This document shows positions 43,697-51,868 of a stretch of DNA of 64,000 nt, piece by piece. The position numbers and the translations under genes are program-made. Positions within the stretch are counted from its first letter, which is position 1, and each line of letters begins with the position of its first letter. The stretch lies in NCBI GenBank assembly GCA_017460515.1, contig JAFUAY010000012.1:62001-126000 (forward strand). Reading direction: 5' to 3'. This stretch comes from Prevotella sp. (GTDB lineage: Bacteria > Bacteroidota > Bacteroidia > Bacteroidales > Bacteroidaceae). The notes beneath the pieces are model-generated. The model did no database searches, was not told the DNA's origin, and worked only from the letters and a program-made list of their open reading frames with translations.

Positions 43697-44287
43697 TTAT
43701 TTTACACTAACTTGAAGGTTAACATTTGCTATCATAACCACATCACCATCATGAAGAGACATCTCGACATCGGGCTGCATGCGGTGTCCGTTCAACTTCG
43801 TTCCGTTTGACGAATGCTTATCGACAATACTCCAACCGGAATCGGCCTTATATCGCAACTGTGCATGAAGACCCGACACATACATATTGTTTTGGAAGAA
43901 CTGAGCAAACGGACCTTGACGGCGACCTATCACAGCTCCATCCTGTCCCTCGATCACAATGCCAAGTGTGCTGTTGCTAAGCGTCAGCGTCTGCATGCTC
44001 TTTGATACAACAACATTTGCACCACGCAACGATATCTGGTTGTAGTTTCCATTTGTGTTCACGACCCCTGAACCGACTACCGATATTTGTGAAGGAATAG
44101 CCGATCTGCTGGAGCTAATGCTCTTTATCATATCCTCAAGAGATACCATCATGCCGCCACAACTGGTACAGCGACGCCCCAGTCCTACTCTTCCGCAACG
44201 GTTACAATAGCGGAGGGCCTGTCCACACTGGTCACAGTAGTGGGAACTGTCTTCTATCTCTTCTTTACAATTCGGACAAATAATCAT
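43697..44287 (-). CDS. Zinc-ribbon and FHA-domain protein
   Basis: The 196-residue protein begins with a double zinc ribbon (CPNC, CDQC, CNRC, CTSC; cysteines between residues 4 and 43). A linker follows with beta-strand-like repeats. The C-terminal FHA domain (about residues 105-196) binds phosphothreonine. Its key residues are visible in AVIGRRQGPF (Gly-Arg), VSGLHAQLRY (Ser-Gly-His) and HSSNGTKLNG (Asn-Gly-Thr). The start overlaps the stop of the AAA+ gene by four bases. It is the likely reader of threonines phosphorylated by the neighbouring kinase. No membrane segment is seen. Confidence 0.93.
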   Translation of the reverse strand: MIICPNCKEEIEDSSHYCDQCGQALRYCNRCGRVGLGRRCTSCGGMMVSLEDMIKSISSSRSAIPSQISVVGSGVVNTNGNYNQISLRGANVVVSKSMQTLTLSNSTLGIVIEGQDGAVIGRRQGPFAQFFQNNMYVSGLHAQLRYKADSGWSIVDKHSSNGTKLNGHRMQPDVEMSLHDGDVVMIANVNLQVSVK

Positions 44288-47200
44288 AAATCTCTAATAT
44301 CTTCAGGTAGTATTAACTGATAAGTCTCTTTCGTCACCTGGTCAGGCGGTAGTTGAGAGACACGCATTGACAACTGTTGGATAGTCTCATCGAGCAGATT
44401 TCTCATCTCACGTGCATTGCCGAAACTTTCGGTCTTATGGCTAACCATCTTGTAGATAACATCGAGAATCTTGAACTCGGCAGCAGGTGCAAGTGAATAC
44501 TGTTCGCGCTGAGCCATCTTCTTATAGATAGCCAACAGTTCGTCTTCATTATAATCATCAATATGCAGCTTGTGGGTAAAACGACTTGCAAGGCCGGCAT
44601 TCATTTCCAGGAACTCTTCCATCTTATCCTTATAACCAGCTGCAATCACCACAAACTTACCACGATCGTCTTCCATTCGTTTCATCAGCGTATCGATTGC
44701 CTCCTTGCCATACTGGTCGTTTTGGTCGGACAAGGTATAGGCTTCATCAATAAACAAGATGCCGCCCATCGCTTTGTCACACATATTGTTGACTATCTTC
44801 GGCGTCTCACCCATGTATTTACCAACCAACGTAGCACGACTGGCCTCAATGACTCTTGAGGTGGGTAATATCTCCATTGACTGGAGCACCTCACCCATCT
44901 TACGTGCAATAGAGGTCTTGCCCGTACCGGGATTACCCGTCAGGATGAAGTTCATTGACATCTGCTGAACCTTTCCAGCTCCCATTGCAGCGCGCTGTTT
45001 CATAAACATGCTCTGAACGGCAAGACGACGGATGGCATTCTTCACTGAACGCATGCCGATAAACTCATCGAGTTCGTTGAGCACCTCATCAAGCGGACGT
45101 GCAACACCGCTATTGCCCATCGGCAGGTCATCGGCAGTTATCTTGAACATATCTGCCTCCTCAAAGTTCGGGTTGCCCATCATGGTTACCAGGCGCTGGC
45201 TCTGTTTCTCAACGGCCTCATCAAAGATGCGGCGAGCTTCACGCGCATTGCCGAAGTTCTTGTCGCGACGCAGGTAGAGCTGTTCAAACTGACGATGGAT
45301 GGCATTCTCTGTCGCTTCATCAACCGTGAACTTCTTATTCTTGGCAAGATTGAGGAATATCTGTGTCAGCTCATCAGGTGTATAGTCCTCGAAATGAATC
45401 GTTTGCGTAAAGCGGCTCTTCAATCCTGGGTTCGTATCAATGAAGTCGTGCATCTGGTCAGTATATCCAGCTACGATACAGATGAACTTTCCTCTATCGT
45501 CCTCCAATCGTTTCAGCAGCGTATCGATAGCTTCAGCACCGAAAGAATCGCTATCGTTCGACTTCAAGGTATATGCCTCATCAATAAACAGCACACCACC
45601 CATTGCAGTATCTATCAACTGATTGGTCTTGATAGCGGTTTGGCCGGAATAGCCAGCAACCAACTTAGAGCGATCAGCCTCAACCAACTGTCCACGAGAT
45701 ACGATGCCAAGAGTCTTAAACACATCAGCCATGATACGTGCAACCGTTGTCTTACCTGTACCTGGATTTCCCGTAAAGACATAATGTTTCCCCTGGAACG
45801 TGTTTGTCTCTCCGCGTTTGATCTGCAACGTGAGGAACGAAGCCAGATTAGTGATTTCTTTCTTCACACTGGCCAAACCAACCATTCCATCCAGTTTCTT
45901 CAGGCAGTCGCCCAAATCAACCTCCTTCGGTGCCTCATATGGAATATCCTCTTCAACAATGGTCATGAGTTCCTCATTACTCATCATCGTCAGATCACCG
46001 CCCTGCAATCGTTGTGCCTGCTTCTTGCAAATCTGGTCAAAGAGACTACGCATCGTACGTCCGTTGGCAAAATCTTTATCGCGGGAATCATAAAGTTCGG
46101 TAATCATCTTTCTTGCTAGGGCCTCGGCATCGGGTGAGAAGATGTATTTCTTCTCTTTGGCAAACACCATCATGATCTGGAACAGCTCGTCGGGCGTATA
46201 GTCCTCGATATTCAGGAAATAGTTGAAACGACTGTGCATACCTGGGTTCACACGGAAGAGATTCTCCATTTCCGTCCGGTATCCAGCTGCAATGACAACG
46301 AATTTATCGCGGTCATCCTCCATACGCTTCATGAGGGTCTCTAAAGCCTGAGCGCCCTGGTTATCGCGATCACCTGTCTGGCTGACGGGTGCTAATGTGT
46401 ATGCCTCGTCAACAAAAAGGATTCCTCCCATCGCTTTGTCGCAAAGGCGATTGACTACCTTGGGAGTTTCTCCCTGATACTGGCTGACCATTTGCGAGCG
46501 GTCGACCTCGACCACATGGCCCGAATCAAGATAACCTATTGATGAGAGAATCTCACCCAACTTACGGGCAATTGTAGTCTTACCAGTACCAGGATTACCT
46601 GTGAGCACGATATGCATAGCCATTTTCTCCTGCTCACCCAATCCGCGCTCGGCACGCTGAAGGCTGTTCTGAACAGAATAGGCAATTTCTCGTACAGCTT
46701 GTTTCACCTCACTCATGCCGATATACTTATCCAAATCGGAGAGTATCTCGTCGAGCGAGCGCTCTTCGGGCACATAACCACGAATATCCCCCAGTTCAAC
46801 CTTGCTGGCTCCAGCACCTCTGCTGATGAACGACGAGAAGATGTCCTCTGCCGTCTTCATAGCAAGATGGGCATTTCCGAATGTTTCGTCCTTGATCTTT
46901 ATCTGATACTTGAAATACCGCGTCAGCTGATTGTCGGCTTCAGGAGTAAAATCAATGATGCCGTACTTCATGCGGAGCGCCAGTTTTGTGATGGCAGTCA
47001 GTTCCTGATAGTTGGGTACGGGCAGACGGAAGGTATACTTGAATCTGTTCTTCACCGCCGGATTATTCTCCAGGAAGTCATCAAGTCCTTTAGGAAGTCC
47101 TGCCATCACGACGATGGGATTATCCTCCCACTTATCCATTTCGACGAAAAGTTTGTCGAGCGGATTTACCTGATTTGAATATTTGTCAGGGAGAAGCTTC

Positions 47201-47598
47201 TGTACATTATCAAAGAAGAGAATGCCGTCTTTCGCCTTTTTAATATTCTCGTCCCAATTGTCAACGAATCTGGAATAGTCGACTGCATCAACAATTGTTA
47301 TCTTCGACTTGCTGATAATGCGGTGCTGATAAAAATACTCCCGGAGTATTTCAGTCAGCGCGGTCTTACCTGTACCTGTCTCACCAATAATAATCGAGTT
47401 GACTGAGAGACGGACGGTGGCCACATCCTTGCGCGAGCGCATATATGTATAGGTGTCGACAATGGTCTTCAGCTGTGCCTTCAGGTCTTCTAATCCTACC
47501 AACCTGTCGAGCACATTCTGTGAGACAAGTGGCTTGCCGCACCACTTGCAGAACTTGGCTATATTTCTATTTTCCTTATGACAGTATTCGCAAATCAT
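44284..47598 (-). CDS. Giant AAA+ protein with N-terminal zinc ribbon and four AAA modules
   Basis: The 1104-residue protein starts with a zinc ribbon (C3, C6, C17, C20). Four AAA+ modules follow with Walker A at 72-79 (GETGTGKT), 334-341, 610-617 and 888-895 (each GNPGTGKT). Modules 2-4 have intact Walker B (ILFVDEAYTL type) and belong to the CbbX/EccA-like clade. Module 1 has FFDN in place of DE, so it probably binds but hardly hydrolyses ATP. CbbX relatives remodel or activate other protein complexes. Start and stop each overlap the neighbour by four bases (kinase upstream, FHA gene downstream). The target is unknown. Confidence 0.92.
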   Translation of the reverse strand: MICEYCHKENRNIAKFCKWCGKPLVSQNVLDRLVGLEDLKAQLKTIVDTYTYMRSRKDVATVRLSVNSIIIGETGTGKTALTEILREYFYQHRIISKSKITIVDAVDYSRFVDNWDENIKKAKDGILFFDNVQKLLPDKYSNQVNPLDKLFVEMDKWEDNPIVVMAGLPKGLDDFLENNPAVKNRFKYTFRLPVPNYQELTAITKLALRMKYGIIDFTPEADNQLTRYFKYQIKIKDETFGNAHLAMKTAEDIFSSFISRGAGASKVELGDIRGYVPEERSLDEILSDLDKYIGMSEVKQAVREIAYSVQNSLQRAERGLGEQEKMAMHIVLTGNPGTGKTTIARKLGEILSSIGYLDSGHVVEVDRSQMVSQYQGETPKVVNRLCDKAMGGILFVDEAYTLAPVSQTGDRDNQGAQALETLMKRMEDDRDKFVVIAAGYRTEMENLFRVNPGMHSRFNYFLNIEDYTPDELFQIMMVFAKEKKYIFSPDAEALARKMITELYDSRDKDFANGRTMRSLFDQICKKQAQRLQGGDLTMMSNEELMTIVEEDIPYEAPKEVDLGDCLKKLDGMVGLASVKKEITNLASFLTLQIKRGETNTFQGKHYVFTGNPGTGKTTVARIMADVFKTLGIVSRGQLVEADRSKLVAGYSGQTAIKTNQLIDTAMGGVLFIDEAYTLKSNDSDSFGAEAIDTLLKRLEDDRGKFICIVAGYTDQMHDFIDTNPGLKSRFTQTIHFEDYTPDELTQIFLNLAKNKKFTVDEATENAIHRQFEQLYLRRDKNFGNAREARRIFDEAVEKQSQRLVTMMGNPNFEEADMFKITADDLPMGNSGVARPLDEVLNELDEFIGMRSVKNAIRRLAVQSMFMKQRAAMGAGKVQQMSMNFILTGNPGTGKTSIARKMGEVLQSMEILPTSRVIEASRATLVGKYMGETPKIVNNMCDKAMGGILFIDEAYTLSDQNDQYGKEAIDTLMKRMEDDRGKFVVIAAGYKDKMEEFLEMNAGLASRFTHKLHIDDYNEDELLAIYKKMAQREQYSLAPAAEFKILDVIYKMVSHKTESFGNAREMRNLLDETIQQLSMRVSQLPPDQVTKETYQLILPEDIRDL

Positions 47599-50500
47599 TC
47601 GTCTAAATCATTTTGAACTTGTTCTATGACTTGTTTCACCTCTTCACGTCCAAAAGTCGGATTCTTGATATTCAGCAGCTTCGGGCTGAACGCACAGAAC
47701 TCCACGATCAAGATGAGGTACAGCAATCCCCATAATGCATAGTGAAGCACGTTTTCGCCTGAAATGCTTCTAACCTGATTGGAGATATCATCCAGCAATC
47801 CGAATTTCGTACTCTTATAGCGGAACGATTTTGTCTTGAACGTATAGTAGAGCGGTTCCATCAACGAGGTATTAATATCTTCGGTAGTTAGGATTTCGCG
47901 GATGGCTTTTGCACTGGTCTTATCATCATGCTGGAACACCGTCAGATGGCAAATCACCATATAGATTAGTGATATCAGTACCATCACGGGAATAAAGAGT
48001 GACGGACTCCATGACTGTGCGAACTTCAACATGTAGATAGGTGCGAATGCCGACCCGAACCCTAAACATCCTAACAGGAATGCGAGGAAGGCACCGATAC
48101 CGCCAAAGAATGCACGAATGGCAACGATGACAGCGGTCATAGATCCTACGGGGAGCAGAATTGTCAGATAAGGATGCTCCAGGATGTAGGTACGATTATC
48201 AATGCCTACTACCACCAAGAGACCAATCCAAACGGCAGCCAGGAAATAATACAGATAACGCCAAAGCATTTCTCTGCTTCGTGCCGAATTCCAGTCATGC
48301 CTTACCTCAGCAATACGTTCGGTAGTATCTTCACGCGCCTTGATGAAACGCTTGTAATACATTTGTTGAGCATCCAGTTCACCAAGTGCCAACAACCATT
48401 TCTCCAGTTCATGCTCATAGCTGTATTCTTCAGCGAAATCCATGTTCGGATTCTCGTGATAGAATACTGACAACCACTGTGACAATGAGCCGGTACGAAG
48501 CTCGTTTCGGATAGCATTCGCCAGACGCTTTTCTTTCACGTCTTCCACTTTCTTCAACTTGGTGCCGTCAGGAAGTTTGTAATAAGGAGTGGCACCGAGA
48601 ATAGAACAATAACGATAGAGCGCTGTATGCAGGTCATAGGCGCTGAGGCGCTCACGGTTCTCTTCTGAATTGAGATTGAAACAACGCTCAGCTTCCGACA
48701 TCTCGTGATACCATCCGTGCAGCTGGGCATAATAACGGAACCGACCGTTCTCGTCACAGAAGTCCTGCATCTCAACAGCCAGATCGTCATTGGTCGTATG
48801 CTGAACTGTCGTCAACAGGTCGCACAGCAGTTCTCCCACCAGGGCCGGTGTGTTTGCCTCACGCAGGTCATAGGCAGCTGTACGATCCAGGTTGTACAGT
48901 ACTTTATAGGCCAGCGACATTGAGAACGGCTGCCCCTGTGTCATGATACGCAATGACTCGCAAGCCATCACGTCTTCATGGCTAATCATCCAGGACAGGA
49001 GTCGTCCGTCAGTCAATGAATGCCAGTCATCCTCAGTCATATTGCCACTACCGAAAGACTTGACAATCTCTGACAGTGACGCTGACGACGAATTGGAGAG
49101 GAATGGAATATCAGGATCTATCTCATAGACCAAGCGCATGATTGCCACATGGGGCTCTGCATCTGGTGTAAAGTAAGAGCGCAGACGATTGACATCAGCC
49201 TTGGTATGCGACTCCAACCAGAGGAACAGTGAATCATTGGCATTCTGCAGTTCCAACGCATAACGCTCCTTATAACTTAACAGCGACAGTGCGATGCTAT
49301 GAACATCCTCGCAGGCTTCGTTCTGGACATCATGATACGGATAAGACGCATCCATCACGTAGACAGAAGCCATCAGACCTGCCTTTTGATCAACGGGATA
49401 GCGATTGGTGATAATGTCTTTCACCAATGCTGACAACTTTGTATTGCCACACGTCTCCAACCAAGTTGTGATACGTCCGTTATACAGATAGTTGATGGCA
49501 AGGTTCTTGTTCTCCAACAGCATCGGAATGAGCTCCTGAATATTATCGGCAACCAGGTTACGGTCAGGGTCAACGATGAAACTCTTATAACGAAGGAATG
49601 GAGATGACAAGTCGATGGGCACATCTTCACCCAGGAACCAGCGCTCCACCTCTTCATACTTCCAACGACTTAAGGGATTCACGGCAGTAAGTCCCTGAAC
49701 GAGACGCTTCACTCTGGGAGGCAACTCCTCGATACGTGGCAGACGTCCCTCGTTCTTCTGGCGCATCATGGCACGCTCGTTCGAACTCATCGGGTTTTCG
49801 CCTAACCAAAGCGCAAAAAGAGTAATACCCAGGGAATAATAATCTGCTGCAGGTGTTATCTCTACCTCTCCGTCAATCACATCGGCATACATCTCCGGTG
49901 CGGCATAAACTGGTGTACGTGCTTGTGTCGTACGATATGATTTCCCGTCATTCTCCACCATAGACGAGATGCCGAAATCGCCCAACACCAACTGGGTATG
50001 TGCTTCGTCGCGGAAAAAGAAGTTTGAGGGTTTGATATCCTTGTGCAGGATGTTATTCTTATGACAGAAAGCGAGTGCTGCAGCAGCTTGCAGGGTAATA
50101 CGACGAAATGCATTGACATCGCCTCCTAAATGATACTCCTGAAGCGATCCTCCCTTCAGGTATTCCATCAGTTCATAGAAACGATGCTTTCCGTCAACGT
50201 AGGTCTTGCCGAAGTCATCAAGACTGACAATCATCTCAAAATGGAAGTTTCGGATGACCTGCATCAATTTCCTGTTGACGTCATAGTTCGGGTAATAGAC
50301 CTTCAATACCCGCTCCACCCCATTTCGATTTACCAGGAACACCTGTGCCTCACCGGAATTCTCGCTCAATGACTTCACTAATTTCCAGCGTTCGCCCTTC
50401 AGCATGAATCCGTCACCCTCCATATCTTCGTCCATGATGATAGGAGCTGAAGGTCTCACCTCAGGTCTGATGGTATGGAATTCGCCATCGAGAAGATCAT

Positions 50501-50780
50501 CCTGCGGAACGCTATTTGCCACGATAGTACGATCTGCAACTATCGTTTTGTCGGCGACAATTGTTTTGTCAGCAACTATTGTCTTATCTGCGACTATCGT
50601 CCTGTCAGCGACAATGGTCTTGTCGGCGACTATTGTCTTATCAGAGACGATGGTACGATCTCCCATAGCCGAACGGTTTATGACTATTGTCCGGTCATTA
50701 TCTACCTGGGGGGTCTGTCTTTTATTATCGTTTGCTTCTGGCACGTTGTCCAGTTCTGTATCGTTGATGAATTCGCTCAT
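47595..50780 (-). CDS. Membrane Ser/Thr protein kinase with N-terminal TIV repeat array
   Basis: The 1061-residue protein has four parts. Residues 31-93 carry ten TIV motifs, nine of them at exact six-residue spacing (pattern D-K/R-T-I-V-A). Residues about 135-395 are a Hanks-type kinase: K166 (RVLKVYY), HKD at 252-254 with N259, DFG at 274-276 and APE at 300-302, all catalytic residues present. Residues 400-840 are a long, mostly helical region without a recognised family. The last 200 residues have about five membrane helices, then a cytoplasmic tail. The repeats look like phospho-acceptor or docking sites for the FHA protein. The stop overlaps the AAA+ gene start by four bases. Confidence 0.92.
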   Translation of the reverse strand: MSEFINDTELDNVPEANDNKRQTPQVDNDRTIVINRSAMGDRTIVSDKTIVADKTIVADRTIVADKTIVADKTIVADKTIVADRTIVANSVPQDDLLDGEFHTIRPEVRPSAPIIMDEDMEGDGFMLKGERWKLVKSLSENSGEAQVFLVNRNGVERVLKVYYPNYDVNRKLMQVIRNFHFEMIVSLDDFGKTYVDGKHRFYELMEYLKGGSLQEYHLGGDVNAFRRITLQAAAALAFCHKNNILHKDIKPSNFFFRDEAHTQLVLGDFGISSMVENDGKSYRTTQARTPVYAAPEMYADVIDGEVEITPAADYYSLGITLFALWLGENPMSSNERAMMRQKNEGRLPRIEELPPRVKRLVQGLTAVNPLSRWKYEEVERWFLGEDVPIDLSSPFLRYKSFIVDPDRNLVADNIQELIPMLLENKNLAINYLYNGRITTWLETCGNTKLSALVKDIITNRYPVDQKAGLMASVYVMDASYPYHDVQNEACEDVHSIALSLLSYKERYALELQNANDSLFLWLESHTKADVNRLRSYFTPDAEPHVAIMRLVYEIDPDIPFLSNSSSASLSEIVKSFGSGNMTEDDWHSLTDGRLLSWMISHEDVMACESLRIMTQGQPFSMSLAYKVLYNLDRTAAYDLREANTPALVGELLCDLLTTVQHTTNDDLAVEMQDFCDENGRFRYYAQLHGWYHEMSEAERCFNLNSEENRERLSAYDLHTALYRYCSILGATPYYKLPDGTKLKKVEDVKEKRLANAIRNELRTGSLSQWLSVFYHENPNMDFAEEYSYEHELEKWLLALGELDAQQMYYKRFIKAREDTTERIAEVRHDWNSARSREMLWRYLYYFLAAVWIGLLVVVGIDNRTYILEHPYLTILLPVGSMTAVIVAIRAFFGGIGAFLAFLLGCLGFGSAFAPIYMLKFAQSWSPSLFIPVMVLISLIYMVICHLTVFQHDDKTSAKAIREILTTEDINTSLMEPLYYTFKTKSFRYKSTKFGLLDDISNQVRSISGENVLHYALWGLLYLILIVEFCAFSPKLLNIKNPTFGREEVKQVIEQVQNDLDE
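50505..50690 (-). repeat. 18-bp coding repeats for the TIVAD hexapeptide array
   Basis: The kinase gene has about nine in-frame 18-bp units, each coding for D-K/R-T-I-V-A. Third codon positions vary among units (for instance ATC/ATT, GTT/GTC, GAC/GAT), while the peptide is nearly constant. This points to selection on the protein sequence and not to a recent DNA expansion alone. Confidence 0.9.
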
Positions 50781-50799
50781 GAATTACTGAAGGAATAAG

Positions 50800-51729
50800 C
50801 TATTTATCGTCTTTGATTTCTTGTTTGCTGCCACGTCCCAAGATGACCCACTTACCTCCCATCTGAGGCTTGGCGCATCCACAGGGGCTGCTATGCATTG
50901 CGTGCTTCCAGTTACAGACCCAAGCCAGACGGACGCCAGCAGGTTTCTGTGCCATTGCATAATTACGAACCTTGGCCGGAGTGGGTTCAGCAGGTTCTGG
51001 CATTTTACTGAGCAGTTCTGCGATACGGGCCAGCTTTTCCTCTTTAGCCTTCGCAAGCTCGTCTTTGCTCATGCGCACTCTCTCCATCTTTGGGATGACT
51101 GGGTCGGTAACGCCCTCATCCTGTGCCAACAGTTTCAGCACATGCTCACGGAATTTCTGAGAAGCATCATCGCGAGCTTTTTCACGTTCGGTAGAGATGG
51201 GATTCTCTAACTGAAGCGAGTCATATTCTTTGGCCAACCGAACCATCTCCTGATATTCGGGCATCTGTTTCATTTGTTTCATCAGCATCTGTGCCTCTTC
51301 TGTCAGTGGAGTACCGCACTGCTTGCAGAACGCGAAATCGCTCAGGGTATGACAAGTAGGACAAACGATACCGCCACGGGGAGAGCCACATTCAGGACAG
51401 AAGGCATCCTGTGGTGCAAAACGGGCACCGCAGAAGGAACAGACGTCCTGTCTTACGTAATGATGACAGACCTCACAATAGTCTGCATCATCATCGAGCG
51501 GACTTCCACAATGTGGGCACGATCCCGAATGAAGCGCCGAGCCGCATGAGACACAATAAAGAGTGCCTAAAGTGTTGGTCGTTCCGCATTGCTGACAGAC
51601 AACCGACCCAGGCATATTAAACTGCTGAGCTTGCTGACTTTGTTGATTGTTCATTGGAGCAGATTGCACTCTTCCGTCCATCTGGCGCTGCTGGTTAAAC
51701 ACCGGATTTTGTGTTGTTTCGTTGGCCAT
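50800..51729 (-). CDS. Protein with four zinc ribbons, first gene of the kinase operon
   Basis: The 309-residue protein has a glutamine/asparagine-rich N-terminus. Four consecutive zinc ribbons follow with 16 cysteines (CQQC/CVSC, CPHC/CEVC, CSFC/CPEC, CPTC/CKQC; residues about 44-145). Then comes a charged helical stretch with coiled-coil character (residues about 150-250), and a C-terminal segment with WVCNWKH and SPCGC cysteines. No enzyme signature or membrane helix is present. Similar ribbons occur at the N-termini of the AAA+ and FHA proteins in this operon, which suggests a shared scaffold or interaction mode. It lies 19 bases upstream of the kinase gene. Confidence 0.88.
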   Translation of the reverse strand: MANETTQNPVFNQQRQMDGRVQSAPMNNQQSQQAQQFNMPGSVVCQQCGTTNTLGTLYCVSCGSALHSGSCPHCGSPLDDDADYCEVCHHYVRQDVCSFCGARFAPQDAFCPECGSPRGGIVCPTCHTLSDFAFCKQCGTPLTEEAQMLMKQMKQMPEYQEMVRLAKEYDSLQLENPISTEREKARDDASQKFREHVLKLLAQDEGVTDPVIPKMERVRMSKDELAKAKEEKLARIAELLSKMPEPAEPTPAKVRNYAMAQKPAGVRLAWVCNWKHAMHSSPCGCAKPQMGGKWVILGRGSKQEIKDDK

Positions 51730-51757
51730 AAAAATTTACTTTAGCTAAAATACTGTG

Positions 51758-51765
51758 CAAAGTTA
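51758..51765 (-). promoter_or_regulatory. -7 box of the kinase operon
   Basis: TAACTTTG followed by C on the - strand matches the consensus and lies 28 bases before the zinc-ribbon gene. It sits right after the terminator of the upstream peptidase gene. A clear -33 element is lacking, so an activator may be needed. Confidence 0.55.
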
Positions 51766-51787
51766 ATGAAATTGAACGAAATAAAAG

Positions 51788-51816
51788 AAAAAACCGCCAC
51801 ATTTTTTTGTGACGGT
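51788..51816 (-). terminator. Terminator of the M13 peptidase gene
   Basis: ACCGCCACA (51793-51801) and TGTGACGGT (51808-51816) pair with one mismatch. Six T follow on the - strand. It isolates the kinase operon from the peptidase gene. Confidence 0.85.
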
Positions 51817-51868
51817 CTTTAAGTTTTTATTTTGAAGAGCCTTAGTGCCCCTCAAAGCGCCTGAACGC

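Noticed and set aside
45295-46119. A 274-codon open frame on + opposite the AAA+ gene
   Set aside because: Long antisense frames are expected where the sense gene has strong codon bias; the sense frame carries all AAA+ motifs.
42934-51729. Type VI or type VII secretion locus
   Set aside because: Kinase, FHA, PP2C and an EccA/CbbX-like ATPase recall both systems, but no sheath, VgrG, TssJLM, EccC or WXG100 gene is in the window.
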